From Pandoraea anapnoica (GTDB lineage: Bacteria > Pseudomonadota > Gammaproteobacteria > Burkholderiales > Burkholderiaceae): 64,000 nucleotides of DNA. The translations under genes and the position numbers were made by a program. The notes beneath the pieces were generated by a model that saw nothing but the letters and a program-made list of their open reading frames with translations, searched no databases and was not told the DNA's origin. Where the stretch lies: the NCBI RefSeq assembly GCF_902459765.1, contig NZ_CABPSP010000003.1, positions 1 to 64,000 of the forward strand, written 5' to 3'. Below, one piece after another: positions 18,516-29,084 of the stretch (positions are counted from its first letter, which is position 1; every line of letters begins with the position of its first letter).

Positions 18516-19780
18516 ACCGTATCAAGTCGTTCTTCAGCAAGAAGCGTCAGGCCGGTTTCGCCGGCGCGGGCACGGCCAACGCGCCGGGCGCGGCGACCAC
18601 GGCGGCAAACCGCACGCTCGGCAGCATCAAGCCGACGCGCTCGCGCATGCTCGAATACGATCACGCGCTCGTTTGGGTGGTGATCTCGTTGCTGTCGCTC
18701 GGTCTGATCATGGTCTATTCGGCGTCGGTCGCATTGCCGGACTCACCGAAGTACAGCGGCTATTCGACATTCCACTTCCTCGGTCGTCACATCGTGTCGC
18801 TCACGATCGGGCTGGTCGCGGCGGTCATCACCTTCCGGATTCCGGTCAAGACGATGGACAAGCTCGCGCCGAAGCTCTTCCTGCTGGCGCTGCTGCTGCT
18901 GGTGATCGTGCTGATCCCGCACGTAGGCAAGGGCGTGAACGGGTCGAAGCGCTGGATTCCGTTTGGCGTGCTGAACCTTCAGCCGTCCGAAATCATGAAG
19001 CTCGCCGTCACGCTGTACGCCGCGAACTACACCGTGCGTAAGCAGGAGTTCATGCAGAGCTTCGGTAAGGGCTTCCTGCCGATGGGGATTGCCGTCGTGT
19101 TCGTCGGCATGCTGCTGCTGCTCGAACCGGACATGGGCGCGTTCATGGTGGTCGCGGCCATCGCCATGGGCATTCTGTTCCTCGGCGGAGTGAACGGACG
19201 CTTGTTCGGTGGTCTGGCGCTCACGGCGGTCGGCACGTTCGCGATGCTGATCTGGTTGTCGCCGTGGCGTCGCGAGCGGATCTTTGCTTATCTCGATCCG
19301 TGGCGCGAAGACTATGCCCTGGGCAAGGCTTATCAGCTGACGCACTCGCTCATCGCGTTCGGACGCGGTGAATGGACCGGCGTGGGGCTGGGCGGCAGCA
19401 TCGAAAAACTGCACTACCTGCCTGAAGCGCACACCGACTTCATCCTCGCAGTGATCGGCGAGGAGTTCGGCTTCGTCGGCGTGCTGGTCGTCATTCTGCT
19501 CTTTTACTGGCTGGTGCGCCGCGCGTTCGAAATCGGGCGTCAGGCGCTGGCGCTGGAGCGCACGTTCGCCGGGCTGCTCGCCAAGGGCGTAGGCGTGTGG
19601 CTGGGGGCGCAGACCTTCATCAACATGGGCGTGAATCTGGGCCTGCTGCCGACCAAGGGGCTGACGTTGCCGCTGGTCAGTTACGGCGGCTCGGGCATCT
19701 TGCTGAACTGTGTAGCCGTGGCGATTTTGCTGCGAGTGGATTACGAGAACCGCGTGCTGATGCGGGGAGGCAAGGTATGA
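18512..19780 (+). CDS. ftsW: septal peptidoglycan polymerase FtsW (SEDS family)
   Basis: 422 aa. A basic cytoplasmic N-terminal extension (about 45 residues) precedes around ten membrane helices. SEDS landmarks are visible: [54 protein letters not shown] and [10 protein letters not shown] near the C-terminus. FtsW polymerises lipid II at the septum with FtsI. Overlaps murD and murG by ATGA. Confidence 0.97.
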   Translation: MNRIKSFFSKKRQAGFAGAGTANAPGAATTAANRTLGSIKPTRSRMLEYDHALVWVVISLLSLGLIMVYSASVALPDSPKYSGYSTFHFLGRHIVSLTIGLVAAVITFRIPVKTMDKLAPKLFLLALLLLVIVLIPHVGKGVNGSKRWIPFGVLNLQPSEIMKLAVTLYAANYTVRKQEFMQSFGKGFLPMGIAVVFVGMLLLLEPDMGAFMVVAAIAMGILFLGGVNGRLFGGLALTAVGTFAMLIWLSPWRRERIFAYLDPWREDYALGKAYQLTHSLIAFGRGEWTGVGLGGSIEKLHYLPEAHTDFILAVIGEEFGFVGVLVVILLFYWLVRRAFEIGRQALALERTFAGLLAKGVGVWLGAQTFINMGVNLGLLPTKGLTLPLVSYGGSGILLNCVAVAILLRVDYENRVLMRGGKV

Positions 19781-20880
19781 CCGAGCGCGCTACCGCGATG
19801 CCGGCACCGCAGACGAAGACACGCACGCTGCTGGTCATGGCCGGCGGCACGGGCGGTCACGTCTTCCCGGGGCTCGCGGTCGCCAACTTCCTGCGTGTGC
19901 AGGGGTGGCGCGTGGTCTGGCTCGGCAACCCGACCGGCATGGAAGCCACGCTGGTGCCGAAGTACGACATCCCGATGGAGTTCGTGAAGTTCGGCGGGTT
20001 GCGCGGCAAAGGCTTGATGACCAAGTTCCTGCTGCCACTCAATCTGCTGCGCGCGTTCTGGCAGAGCATCGGCGCGATTCGTCGCGCTAAGCCGAACGTC
20101 GTGCTCGGCATGGGCGGTTACATCACGTTCCCGGCGGGAATGATGGCGTCGCTGCTGGGGCGTCCGCTGGTGTTGCACGAGCAGAACTCGGTGGCGGGCA
20201 TGGCGAACAAGGTGCTCGCGCGCGTGGCGGACAAGGTGTTGCTCGCGTTCCCGGACACGATTCCGGGTGGCGAGTGGGTTGGCAACCCGATTCGCGCCGA
20301 CTTCGACGAGATGGCCGAACCCGCCGAGCGCTACAACGCACGCACCGGGCCACTGCGCATTCTGGTCGTCGGTGGGAGTCTGGGCGCGACGGTGCTCAAC
20401 GAGATCGTGCCGAAGGCGCTGGCGAAGCTGCCGCGCGAAGATCGTCCGCAGGTCACGCACCAGGCGGGCGTCAAACATATTCAGACGTTGCAGGCGAATT
20501 ACGCCGCAGCTGGGGTGACGGTCGAAGCGCTGCCGTTCATCGACAACATGGTCGCGGCCTATGCCGGAGCGGATCTGGTGATCTGCCGGGCGGGCGCGAT
20601 GACGGTGGCCGAAGTGGCGGCGGCAGGCGTGGCGGCACTGTTCGTGCCGTTCCCGCACGCGGTCGACGATCACCAGACAACGAATGCGCGTTTCCTCGCC
20701 GACAAGGGCGCGGCAACGCTGATCGACCAGCGCGAGCTGTCGGTCGAGACCCTGGCCGAGTGGCTGCGCCGTCAGACGCGCGAATCGCTGCTCGCGATGG
20801 GAGAGAAAGCCAGGGCGCTCGCCAAGCCGGACGCCACCGAACAAGTGGCGCGCGTGTGCGCGGCTCTGGCCAAGGATTGA
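19777..20880 (+). CDS. murG: UDP-GlcNAc transferase MurG (lipid II synthase)
   Basis: 367 aa GT28 glycosyltransferase that makes lipid II at the inner face of the membrane. The N-terminal glycine-rich loop [16 protein letters not shown], the [12 protein letters not shown] motif, the second loop VVGGSLGA and the C-terminal [23 protein letters not shown] donor-binding region are intact. I take the ATG at 19777, which overlaps the ftsW stop; in-frame codons upstream lie inside ftsW. Confidence 0.97.
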   Translation: MTERATAMPAPQTKTRTLLVMAGGTGGHVFPGLAVANFLRVQGWRVVWLGNPTGMEATLVPKYDIPMEFVKFGGLRGKGLMTKFLLPLNLLRAFWQSIGAIRRAKPNVVLGMGGYITFPAGMMASLLGRPLVLHEQNSVAGMANKVLARVADKVLLAFPDTIPGGEWVGNPIRADFDEMAEPAERYNARTGPLRILVVGGSLGATVLNEIVPKALAKLPREDRPQVTHQAGVKHIQTLQANYAAAGVTVEALPFIDNMVAAYAGADLVICRAGAMTVAEVAAAGVAALFVPFPHAVDDHQTTNARFLADKGAATLIDQRELSVETLAEWLRRQTRESLLAMGEKARALAKPDATEQVARVCAALAKD

Positions 20881-20881
20881 A

Positions 20882-22291
20882 ATGAAACACATCGTCAAAC
20901 ATATTCACTTTGTCGGCATTGGCGGCTCGGGCATGAGCGGCATTGCCGAGGTGTTGCTTAACCTGGGCTATCAGGTGAGCGGCTCCGATCTCGGCGACAA
21001 CGCGGTCACGCAGCGTCTCGCCGGTCTTGGTGCGCGTATTGCACGCGGCCATGCTGCCGAACATATCGAAGGGGCCGACGCCATCGTCGTCTCCACCGCC
21101 ATCACTGCGGATAACCCGGAAGTGCTGGCGGGCCGTGCACGTCAGATTCCGATCGTCCCGCGTGCGCTGATGCTCGCGGAACTCATGCGTCTGAAGCAGG
21201 GCGTCGCCATTGCAGGCACGCACGGCAAGACGACCACGACGAGTCTCGTGGCCAGCGTGCTTGCGCAAGGCGGGCTCGATCCGACGTTCGTGATCGGCGG
21301 CCGTCTGAACAGCGCCGGGGCGAACGCGAAACTCGGCACGGGCGATTTTATCGTGGTCGAGGCCGACGAATCGGACGCGTCGTTCCTGAATCTGAATCCG
21401 GTCATCGAAGTCATCACCAACATCGATGCCGATCACATGGATACGTACGGGCACGACTTCGCTCGTCTGAAGCAATCCTTCGTCGCATTTACGCAGCGCC
21501 TGCCGTTCTACGGCATCGCCGTGCTGTGCGTCGACGATTCGAACGTGCGCGAGATCCTGCCGTTCGTCTCGAAGCCGATCGTGCGTTATGGCCTGTCGGA
21601 CGACGCGCAGGTGCGCGCCATCGACGTGCGGGCGGACGGCGGGCAGATGCGCTTCACCGTGCTGCGTAAGTTCGGCGCGGGCGCGGCACCGCTCGACATC
21701 ACGCTCAATCTGCCGGGCGAGCACAACGTGCGCAACGCGCTGGCCGCGATTGCGATTGCGACCGAACTCGAAGTGCCGGACGCCGCGATTCAACAGGCGC
21801 TGGCGGAATTTAACGGCGTGGGCCGACGTTTTCAGCGGTATGGCGAAATCGCGCTGCCGAAGTCCAGCGGCACCGGTTCGTTCACGCTCATCGACGACTA
21901 TGGGCATCACCCGGTCGAGATGGCGGCAACGCTGGCGGCGGCGCGCGGTGCGTTCCCCGGTCGTCGCATCGTGCTGGCGTTCCAGCCGCATCGGTACACG
22001 CGTACGCGCGACTGTTTCGAGGACTTCGTAAAGGTGCTCTCGGATGCGGATGCCGTCGTGCTCGGCGAAGTCTATTCGGCTGGTGAGGCGCCTATCGTGG
22101 CTGCCGACGGTCGTGCGCTGGCGCGCGCTTTGCGTGTCGCGGGCAAGGTAGAACCGGTTTTCGTGGAAGACGTTGCGCAACTGCCCGACGCCATTCTGCA
22201 AGTCGCCCGTGCGGGCGACGTCGTGATCACCATGGGTGCCGGCTCCATCGGCGCGGTGCCCGGCAAGTTGCAAGTTCAGCAAGGAGTTTGA
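20882..22291 (+). CDS. murC: UDP-N-acetylmuramate--L-alanine ligase MurC
   Basis: 469 aa, starting one base after the murG stop. First Mur ligase of the pathway, adding L-Ala to UDP-MurNAc. [16 protein letters not shown] is the N-terminal nucleotide-binding loop, [12 protein letters not shown] the ATP loop, and [14 protein letters not shown] a conserved C-terminal motif. Normal length. Confidence 0.97.
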   Translation: MKHIVKHIHFVGIGGSGMSGIAEVLLNLGYQVSGSDLGDNAVTQRLAGLGARIARGHAAEHIEGADAIVVSTAITADNPEVLAGRARQIPIVPRALMLAELMRLKQGVAIAGTHGKTTTTSLVASVLAQGGLDPTFVIGGRLNSAGANAKLGTGDFIVVEADESDASFLNLNPVIEVITNIDADHMDTYGHDFARLKQSFVAFTQRLPFYGIAVLCVDDSNVREILPFVSKPIVRYGLSDDAQVRAIDVRADGGQMRFTVLRKFGAGAAPLDITLNLPGEHNVRNALAAIAIATELEVPDAAIQQALAEFNGVGRRFQRYGEIALPKSSGTGSFTLIDDYGHHPVEMAATLAAARGAFPGRRIVLAFQPHRYTRTRDCFEDFVKVLSDADAVVLGEVYSAGEAPIVAADGRALARALRVAGKVEPVFVEDVAQLPDAILQVARAGDVVITMGAGSIGAVPGKLQVQQGV

Positions 22292-22292
22292 C

Positions 22293-23276
22293 GTGAGTGC
22301 TTTCGATCCGAAACGTTTCGGCAAGGTTGGCGTCCTGATGGGCGGGCGCTCGGCCGAGCGTCAGATCTCGCTGATTTCGGGCAATGGTGTGCTCGAAGCG
22401 CTGCGCTCGCGCGGCGTCGATGCGCATGCGTTCGATACGGGCATGCACGATCTCGCCGCGCTCGCCGCGCAGAAGTTCGACCGTGTGTTCATCGCATTGC
22501 ATGGCCGCTATGGCGAAGACGGCACGCTGCAAGGCGCGCTGGAGCATCTGGGCATTCCGTACACCGGCAGTGGCGTGTTGGCTTCCGCGCTGGCGATGGA
22601 CAAGGAGATGACCAAGCGCATCTGGATCAACGAAGGGCTGCCGACGCCGCGCTTCACGATGCTGAATGCCGACACCGACTTCGATGCCGTCGCGCGCGAT
22701 CTTGGGTTGCCGCTCATCGTCAAACCGTCGCGCGAAGGATCGACCATCGGTCTGACGAAGGTGACGGAAGCCTCGCAACTGAAGGCGGCGTTCGAGAAGG
22801 CGGTAGCACTCGACCCGGACGTGCTCGCCGAGGAGTTCATCGACGGCGACGAGCTGACCGTGCCGGTGCTTGGCGTGGGCACGAAGGGCGCGAATGCCGC
22901 GCGCTCGCTGCCGGTCATCCGCATCGTCGCGCCGGACGCGAACTACGACTACCAGAACAAGTACTTCAAGGACGACACGCGCTACGAGTGCCCGCCGCCG
23001 TTGTCGGTGTCCTTGCAAGAGGAAGTGCAGCGCCTCGTGTTGCGCGCCTACCTCGTGCTCGGCTGCCGTGGCTGGGCCCGTGCCGACGTGATGCTGCGCA
23101 AGCGCGATAACAAGCCGTACCTGTTGGAGATCAATACGTCGCCGGGCATGACCGGTCACTCGCTGGTGCCGATTTCGGCGCGCGCGGCGGGCCTGTCGTA
23201 CGAAGACCTGGTGGTTGAAATTCTGGCAACTGCGACGCTCGATCTGCATCCGAACGCGCAGTGGAAACCCGAGTAA
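22293..23276 (+). CDS. ddlB: D-alanine--D-alanine ligase
   Basis: 327 aa. The start is the GTG at 22293 with AAGGAG 6 nt upstream; it begins one base after the murC stop. ATP-grasp enzyme making the D-Ala-D-Ala dipeptide used by MurF. Signatures: [15 protein letters not shown] (N-terminal), [27 protein letters not shown] and [12 protein letters not shown] (metal and ATP site). Location inside the cluster supports the ddlB name. Confidence 0.96.
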   Translation: MSAFDPKRFGKVGVLMGGRSAERQISLISGNGVLEALRSRGVDAHAFDTGMHDLAALAAQKFDRVFIALHGRYGEDGTLQGALEHLGIPYTGSGVLASALAMDKEMTKRIWINEGLPTPRFTMLNADTDFDAVARDLGLPLIVKPSREGSTIGLTKVTEASQLKAAFEKAVALDPDVLAEEFIDGDELTVPVLGVGTKGANAARSLPVIRIVAPDANYDYQNKYFKDDTRYECPPPLSVSLQEEVQRLVLRAYLVLGCRGWARADVMLRKRDNKPYLLEINTSPGMTGHSLVPISARAAGLSYEDLVVEILATATLDLHPNAQWKPE

Positions 23277-23323
23277 GACATTGAACGCGTTGAAGAACGC
23301 CCTGATACGGAAAGCAAATCGCC

Positions 23324-24157
23324 ATGTGGCACAACGTACGCCTGCTCAACGCCATTGCGAGTGTGCTCGTCGCGCTCGTCGTGCTGGCGGCGCTCGCGGC
23401 GGGCGGTCATTGGCTGATTCAGCGGCCGGTTTTCACGCTCAAGGCGATTCAGATCGATGGGGATGTGTCCCACATCAACGGACCGACCTTGCGGGCGAAT
23501 GCGGTCTCGAGGCTGAAGGGCAACTTCTTCACGATCGATCTGGACGCCACACGAGCGGCGTTCGAAGCGGTGCCCTGGGTGCGTCATGCGAGCGTGCGGC
23601 GTGTCTGGCCGAATCAGCTCGCGGTGTCGATCGAGGAGTACAAACCGCTGGCAACGTGGAACGACGGCCGTCTGGTGAGTGTGGACGGCGAGTTGTTCGC
23701 AGCCAACCTGGCGGAAGCGGAGGACGACGGCAAATTGCCGGAGTTCGCGGGGCCGCCGGGCAGCGAGAAGGATGTGACGGCGCGGTACTACGACTTCGTG
23801 AAGTGGTTTGCGCCGCTGAATATGAAACCCGAAGCCGTCACGCTGTCGAATCGCTACGCCTGGGGCGTACGGCTCGCAGGGGGCGTGCAACTGGCGCTGG
23901 GACGGGAGCGAACCCCCGAGACCCTCGCCACGCGCAGCCGACGTTTCGTACAGGCGTATCCGCAGGTAGCGGCACGCTGGGGAAATCAGATCGAGTATGC
24001 CGATCTGCGGTACCCGAACGGTTTTGCAGTGCGTGCCGCGGGCATGCGTTTCTTGAGCGAAGAACAGGCCAAGAAGCTTGCCGCGACACCCGTGCAAAAG
24101 CGGGATTCGCAGAAGCCGGCAGCGAAACCTGCCGCGCCGGTAAAGCGAAGCCAGTGA
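23324..24157 (+). CDS. ftsQ: cell division protein FtsQ
   Basis: 277 aa. One membrane helix (about 8-30) followed by a POTRA domain (FTLKAIQIDGDVSHINGPTL onward) and an FtsQ/DivIB beta domain. FtsQ scaffolds FtsL-FtsB in the divisome. The C-terminus is a Lys/Pro/Ala-rich tail (about 245-277), probably disordered and longer than in enterobacterial FtsQ. Confidence 0.95.
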   Translation: MWHNVRLLNAIASVLVALVVLAALAAGGHWLIQRPVFTLKAIQIDGDVSHINGPTLRANAVSRLKGNFFTIDLDATRAAFEAVPWVRHASVRRVWPNQLAVSIEEYKPLATWNDGRLVSVDGELFAANLAEAEDDGKLPEFAGPPGSEKDVTARYYDFVKWFAPLNMKPEAVTLSNRYAWGVRLAGGVQLALGRERTPETLATRSRRFVQAYPQVAARWGNQIEYADLRYPNGFAVRAAGMRFLSEEQAKKLAATPVQKRDSQKPAAKPAAPVKRSQ

Positions 24158-24179
24158 GACTTCAGGACTTACACACGCT

Positions 24180-25412
24180 ATGAGCAAAGATTACAAGGAT
24201 CTGTTGGTCGCCCTCGATATCGGCACGTCGAAAGTCGTGGCGGTGGTGGCCGAACTGCGCCCTGAAGGCCGCTATGAAGTCATCGGCCTCGGCCAGAGTG
24301 AATCGCGCGGCCTCAAAAAGGGCGTGGTGGTGAACATCGAGGCCACAGTGCAGTCCATTCAGCGTGCGCTCGAAGAAGCGGAGCTGATGGCCGACTGCAA
24401 GATCACCAACGTGTTCACCGGTATCGCCGGCAGTCACATCCGCAGCTTCAATTCGAGCGGCATGGTGGCGATCAAGGACAAGGAAGTGACGCAGGCCGAC
24501 GTGGCGCGCGTCATCGAAACGGCCAAGGCGATCAATATCCCGACCGATCAGCAGGTGCTGCATATCCTCACGCAGGAATTCATCATCGACGGTCAGGAAG
24601 ATGTGCGCGAGCCGATCGGCATGAGCGGCATCCGTCTCGAAGTGAAGGTGCATATCGTGACCGGCGCGGTGTCGGCCGCACAAAACATCGTGAAGTGCGT
24701 GCGACGTTGCGGCCTCGAAGTGAACGATCTGATTCTGCAACCGCTGGCGTCGAGCATCTCGGTGCTCACGGAAGACGAGAAGGAACTCGGTGTGGTGCTG
24801 ATCGACATCGGCGGCGGCACGACCGACATCGCAATCTTCAGCGAAGGGGCGATTCGTCACACGGCTGTGATTCCGATTGCTGGCGACCAGATCACGAGCG
24901 ATATCGCGATGGCCGTTCGCACGCCGACGCCGGATGCGGAAGACATCAAGATTCAGCACGGCATCGCCAAGCAGTCGCTGGCCGATCCGGACGAAATGAT
25001 CGAAGTGCCGGGGCTGGGCGAGCGCGGTCCGCGTACGCTCTCGCGTCAGGCGCTGGCCGCGGTGATCGAGCCGCGTGTCGAAGAGCTGTTCTCGCTGGTG
25101 CAGCAGGTGGTGCGCGAGTCGGGTTACGAAGAACTGCTTTCCTCGGGCATCGTGCTCACCGGCGGCGCGGCAATGATGCCGGGCATGGTCGAGCTGGGCG
25201 AGGACATCTTCCTCAAGCCCGTGCGCATTGGCGTGCCGGAATACGCAGGCGGTCTGGCCGACGTGGTGCGCAGCCCGCGCTACGCCACGGCGATGGGCCT
25301 GCTGCTCGAAGGGCGTTCCCAGCGCATGCGCGGCCGCAAGGTTGCGGTGCAGTCGGGGCAGGCGAACCAGGTCTGGACGCGGATGCGCGACTGGTTCTTC
25401 AGCAATTTTTAA
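24180..25412 (+). CDS. ftsA: cell division protein FtsA
   Basis: 410 aa actin-like ATPase that tethers FtsZ to the membrane. The phosphate-1 motif LVALDIGTSKV, the second phosphate motif VLIDIGGGTTDIAIF and the adenosine loop GIVLTGGAAMMPG are visible, with the 1C subdomain inserted after the first. The C-terminus (QVWTRMRDWFFSNF) is an amphipathic membrane-targeting helix, as expected. Confidence 0.97.
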   Translation: MSKDYKDLLVALDIGTSKVVAVVAELRPEGRYEVIGLGQSESRGLKKGVVVNIEATVQSIQRALEEAELMADCKITNVFTGIAGSHIRSFNSSGMVAIKDKEVTQADVARVIETAKAINIPTDQQVLHILTQEFIIDGQEDVREPIGMSGIRLEVKVHIVTGAVSAAQNIVKCVRRCGLEVNDLILQPLASSISVLTEDEKELGVVLIDIGGGTTDIAIFSEGAIRHTAVIPIAGDQITSDIAMAVRTPTPDAEDIKIQHGIAKQSLADPDEMIEVPGLGERGPRTLSRQALAAVIEPRVEELFSLVQQVVRESGYEELLSSGIVLTGGAAMMPGMVELGEDIFLKPVRIGVPEYAGGLADVVRSPRYATAMGLLLEGRSQRMRGRKVAVQSGQANQVWTRMRDWFFSNF

Positions 25413-25529
25413 GTTGTCTTTTTAAAGAGTTTTTGAGGGGTGTGGATTCGGTGTTGAAAACACGCGCGGCTTACCCGAGCGGCACGTGACCCGTAGTACC
25501 GGATCTGCTTTTAATTCACTGGAGGCGCT

Positions 25530-26720
25530 ATGAACTTCGAAATGTTGGAAACGGAAACCAACGGCACCATCATCAAGGTGGTGGGTGTTGGTGGAGCTGG
25601 CGGCAATGCCGTCCAGCACATGATCAACCGTGGTGTGCAAGGCGTGGAATTCATCGCCATGAACACCGACGCTCAGGCACTGGGCCGCTCGCAGGCCAGC
25701 GTGAACATTCAGCTCGGCAAGACCGGTCTGGGTGCTGGCGCGAAGCCGGAAATGGGCCGCTCCGCCGCTGAAGAAGCGCGCGAGCGCGTGGCCGACGCCT
25801 TGCGTGGCGCGCACATGGTGTTCATCACCGCCGGTATGGGCGGCGGTACGGGCACGGGCGCAGCACCGGTGGTGGCGCAGATCGCCAAGGAAATGGGCAT
25901 TCTGACCGTCGGCGTGGTGTCCAAGCCGTTCGAGTTCGAAGGCGGCAAGCGTATGCGTGTGGCCGAGACGGGCGCGCAGGAACTGGAAGACAACGTCGAC
26001 TCGCTGATCGTCGTGCTCAATGACAAGCTGTTCGAAGTCATGGGCGATGATGCCGAGATGGACAAGTGCTTCCAGTGCGCCGACGACGTGCTGCACAACG
26101 CGGTGGCCGGCATCGCCGAAATCATCAATGTTGACGGTCTGGTGAACGTCGACTTTGAAGACGTGAAGACGGTGATGGGCGAGCAAGGCAAGGCGATGAT
26201 GGGTACGGCGACGGTTGCCGGTGTCGATCGTGCGCGTCTGGCTGCCGAGCAAGCCGTGGCAAGCCCGCTGCTCGAAGGCGTGGATCTGTCGGGTGCGCGT
26301 GGCGTGCTGGTGAACATCACGGCATCGCGTTCGCTGCGTCTGTCGGAAACGCGTGAAGTGATGAACACCATCAAGAGCTACGCCGCTGAAGACGCGACCG
26401 TGATTTTCGGTACCGTCTACGACGACAAGATGGGCGATGCACTGCGCGTGACCGTCGTGGCAACCGGCCTGGGCCGTGCTATTGCGAAGAAGGCCGCTGC
26501 ACCGATGACGCTGCTCAAGACCGGTACCGACAACATGCCGATCGCGACCGGCCACGTGCCGAACGTCGGTCAGGCTGCCGGTACGGACTACGGCGCGCTG
26601 GATACGCCGGCCGTGTGGCGCAGCACGCGGGAGACCGCAGCTTCGCACGTCGCTGCGTTGCAGGAAAAGGGTGTCGACACGTACGACATCCCGGCCTTCC
26701 TGCGCAAGCAAGCCGACTGA
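25530..26720 (+). CDS. ftsZ: cell division GTPase FtsZ
   Basis: 396 aa. Tubulin signature GGGTGTGAAPVVAQIAKE, N-terminal GVGGAGGNAVQHMI loop and NTDAQAL are intact. After the globular domain (about 1-318) a short variable linker leads to the conserved C-terminal peptide DIPAFLRKQ, the docking site for FtsA, ZapD and other partners. GGAGG lies 6 nt before the ATG. ZapD, which bundles FtsZ through this peptide, is encoded at about 35-36 kb. Confidence 0.98.
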   Translation: MNFEMLETETNGTIIKVVGVGGAGGNAVQHMINRGVQGVEFIAMNTDAQALGRSQASVNIQLGKTGLGAGAKPEMGRSAAEEARERVADALRGAHMVFITAGMGGGTGTGAAPVVAQIAKEMGILTVGVVSKPFEFEGGKRMRVAETGAQELEDNVDSLIVVLNDKLFEVMGDDAEMDKCFQCADDVLHNAVAGIAEIINVDGLVNVDFEDVKTVMGEQGKAMMGTATVAGVDRARLAAEQAVASPLLEGVDLSGARGVLVNITASRSLRLSETREVMNTIKSYAAEDATVIFGTVYDDKMGDALRVTVVATGLGRAIAKKAAAPMTLLKTGTDNMPIATGHVPNVGQAAGTDYGALDTPAVWRSTRETAASHVAALQEKGVDTYDIPAFLRKQAD

Positions 26721-27229
26721 CAAGGTTGCGCGCGGGCTGGGTGCCAGTGCCTGGCGCCGCCGCACCTTGGGAATCGCGAGACCTACGCAGGTCGTCGTGA
26801 GGATTCGCCGTCGCTCCAACTACCATGCCCTGTGGCGTGGGGGAGGCGCGCCTGGGTACGGGTCCGAAGGACGATACGGCAAGGTTGTGATGCGCCGAGA
26901 TGCCTTGTGGTTGCGACGACCAGAGTCGCAAAAGGTATCGACGCGTCACAGATGACGGACGTTACGGGTAAGCGTTCGTGATCCCTGACCCGGTCTCGCG
27001 GATCTGTCCCCCCGACCGCTGCGGCTTGCCTCCGTCGCAGTGGCCGGGGTGCCCCGAAAATTAATGGACGCGCAGGTCTATGGCCTGACGTCTAAGATGG
27101 AAAAAGCCGATTTTCGCAAATACGTCATTTCGTATCGCGCTATAGGTAAGGGACAATCCGATGAGGCAACATCCGGAATGTTTGGTAACGAAGCGTTGTG
27201 TTTGTGGCACAGCGATGAAGGCGCCGATC
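26721..27229 (+). other. long non-coding gap between ftsZ and lpxC
   Basis: About 510 bp with no convincing gene. I see a GC-rich hairpin 20 nt after ftsZ (GGTGCCAG 26740-26747 with CTGGCGCC 26751-26758) that lacks a T-run, and a perfect inverted repeat TTGCGAC/GTCGCAA (26911-26917, 26925-26931). Base composition shifts from GC-rich to AT-rich near 27060, where the lpxC promoter region begins. A 65-codon frame at 27040-27237 has no homology I recognise and no ribosome-binding site. Confidence 0.5.
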
Positions 27230-27238
27230 TGATATAAT
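27230..27238 (+). promoter_or_regulatory. lpxC promoter, extended -10
   Basis: TGATATAAT: a perfect TATAAT (27233-27238) preceded by TG one base before it, an extended -10 element. It lies 42 bp before lpxC. No good -35 is seen, which is usual for extended -10 promoters. It indicates lpxC can be transcribed apart from the dcw genes. Confidence 0.65.
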
Positions 27239-27280
27239 TCGATCTATGATACTTAGCGCCTAATAGTTTTAATAAATAGC

Positions 27281-28195
27281 ATGCTTAAGCAGCGCACTCT
27301 CAAATCCATCGCCAAGACAGTCGGCATCGGCTTGCACTCCGGTCGCAAGGTCGAGTTGTCGCTGCGTCCGGCGCCGCCCGATACGGGCATTGTCTTCTGC
27401 CGTACCGATCTGAATCCGCCTGTAGAGATTCCGGCGTCGGCGATGGCGATTGGCGACACGCGTCTTGCGTCGGTGTTGCAAAAGGATGGTGCGCGGGTGT
27501 CCACCGTGGAACACCTGATGTCGGCATGCGCGGGGCTGGGCATCGACAATCTGTATGTCGACGTCACCGCCGAAGAAATTCCGATCATGGACGGCAGCGC
27601 TGCGACGTTCGTCTTCCTGATCCAGTCGGCCGGCATCGAAGAGCAGCCCGCTGCCAAGAAATTCATCCGTGTGACGAAGCCGGTTGAGATTCGCGAAGGC
27701 GACAAGCTTGCCCGTCTCGATCCGTACGACGGCTTCAAGCTCAAGTTCACCATCGACTTCCGTCACCCGGCCGTGGATCGCACGGGCCAGGCGCTTGAGG
27801 TCGATTTCGCCGATACGTCCTACGCGAAGGAAATCGCGCGCGCGCGCACGTTCGGTTTCGCGCATGAAGTCGAAATGCTGCGTGAGCTGGGGCTTGCGCG
27901 CGGCGGTAGTATGGACAACGCGATTGTGCTCGACGAGTACCGCATTCTGAACAATGACGGTCTGCGCTACGACGACGAGTTCGTGAAGCACAAGATGCTC
28001 GACGCGATTGGCGACCTGTACGTGATCGGCCACCCGCTGCTGGCGTCGTACACGGCGTACAAGTCGGGTCACGGTCTGAACAACCAACTGCTGCGCGAGC
28101 TTCTCGCACAGGAGGCCTACGAAATCGTCACGTTCGAGCGCGCAGAAGACGCCCCGCGCGGCTTCCAGTTCGAACCGCAGACACAGTTCGCGTAA
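27281..28195 (+). CDS. lpxC: UDP-3-O-acyl-N-acetylglucosamine deacetylase LpxC
   Basis: 304 aa. LpxC carries out the committed step of lipid A synthesis in the cytoplasm and uses zinc. Landmarks: the N-terminal [29 protein letters not shown] (zinc His), [12 protein letters not shown] and [14 protein letters not shown] (zinc His/Asp), with a final GHGLNNQLL catalytic His. It ends the dcw cluster and is followed by a strong terminator. Its leader is AT-rich with no clear Shine-Dalgarno. Confidence 0.97.
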   Translation: MLKQRTLKSIAKTVGIGLHSGRKVELSLRPAPPDTGIVFCRTDLNPPVEIPASAMAIGDTRLASVLQKDGARVSTVEHLMSACAGLGIDNLYVDVTAEEIPIMDGSAATFVFLIQSAGIEEQPAAKKFIRVTKPVEIREGDKLARLDPYDGFKLKFTIDFRHPAVDRTGQALEVDFADTSYAKEIARARTFGFAHEVEMLRELGLARGGSMDNAIVLDEYRILNNDGLRYDDEFVKHKMLDAIGDLYVIGHPLLASYTAYKSGHGLNNQLLRELLAQEAYEIVTFERAEDAPRGFQFEPQTQFA

Positions 28196-28238
28196 GTGAC
28201 GCAAACCGTCATCCTGTATGACGGGGATGTAACAAAAA

Positions 28239-28267
28239 GAAAGCGCCGGTGATCCGGCGCTTTTTTA
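28239..28267. terminator. terminator after lpxC
   Basis: GCGCCGG (28243-28249), 4-nt loop, CCGGCGC (28254-28260), then TTTTTT; A-rich on the other side, so it can also serve the convergent dciA gene. Confidence 0.92.
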
Positions 28268-28311
28268 TTTGACGCGCGAGCAAAATCGGGGGCTGCAATT
28301 GCGTGCGACGT

Positions 28312-28803
28312 TCAGGGTTTGCGCGTCCCGCCATAAGAGTGACGAGCAACGAGTCGCGCGAGCGCATCGCGCAGCGGAGACGGCTCCAGAGCGTCACGCA
28401 GATCGCGCAGGCTCACGAGCCCCTGACGCGACAGCCGGGCCTCTTTAGGGGGCTTCTGCGGCTCCGGCGTGGCGATGCTCACACGGATCTTGATCGAACG
28501 GATGAGCCATCCGCGCGTCGCCAGTCCGTCGATCAGCGACGGCGTTTGTTGACGCAGACGCGCCGCCAGCGCGTTATTGCTCACCAGGAAGACGAGCGCC
28601 CCTTCACGCGGCGGCGCGAGCCTCACGCTGCCGCTGAGTGCGGCGGGCAACAGCGCGTGAACGTCACGCTCCAGACGGCCGAGTTGTTCGGCGGCGACCA
28701 GCAGCGATCCGGCACCGTCGGATGCGGATAACAGGTCGGTCAGAGGTCGGGCAACGCGAGGCGCTTTGGGTCGTTTCATATGATGAGACAGAAGTCGCCG
28801 CAT
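28312..28803 (-). CDS. dciA: DUF721/DciA family protein, probable replicative-helicase loader
   Basis: 163 aa if started at 28803, 155 aa from the in-frame ATG at 28779; neither start has a strong ribosome-binding site. The DUF721 core spans roughly residues 15-105 (LERDVHALLPAALSGSVRLA, ALVFLVSNNALAARLRQQ). DciA is the loader or operator of the DnaB helicase in bacteria without DnaC, and in Pseudomonas its gene also sits beside lpxC and secA, which supports the call. The C-terminal part is Arg/Pro-rich. It is divergent from secA. Confidence 0.75.
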   Translation of the reverse strand: MRRLLSHHMKRPKAPRVARPLTDLLSASDGAGSLLVAAEQLGRLERDVHALLPAALSGSVRLAPPREGALVFLVSNNALAARLRQQTPSLIDGLATRGWLIRSIKIRVSIATPEPQKPPKEARLSRQGLVSLRDLRDALEPSPLRDALARLVARHSYGGTRKP

Positions 28804-28895
28804 ATTTTACCCCGCCATCGGGCGTCGCCTCGTCTCGTCCCCTGAAAGCCCCGGTTTGTTGACGTTGGGTGCCGTCGGGAGGTGCCACGTCAGCA

Positions 28896-28904
28896 TGCTA
28901 GAAT
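28896..28904 (+). promoter_or_regulatory. candidate secA promoter, extended -10
   Basis: TGCTAGAAT: TAGAAT (28899-28904) with TG one base upstream, about 180 bp before secA. No matching -35. Weak-to-moderate call. Confidence 0.4.
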
Positions 28905-29084
28905 CCATTTTTCAGTACAGGTATCGAACCGGCGTGCGGCCAACGTGCCAAATACCGGTGACCCGCAGCGCGCAGACGTTCGGGCGGATCGTTACTCATG
29001 GGGCACAACTCCGGGGTGAGGTTTTCCGTCAGACGACAGACTGCGTGATTGCGAACGACATTTGCCGCCCTAACCAGTGATCCG

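Noticed and set aside
27040-27237. 65-codon frame before lpxC
   Set aside because: No RBS, no recognised family, and it ends over the lpxC promoter element.
28804-29084. secM-like arrest peptide before secA
   Set aside because: No short frame with signal peptide and arrest motif is present in this interval.
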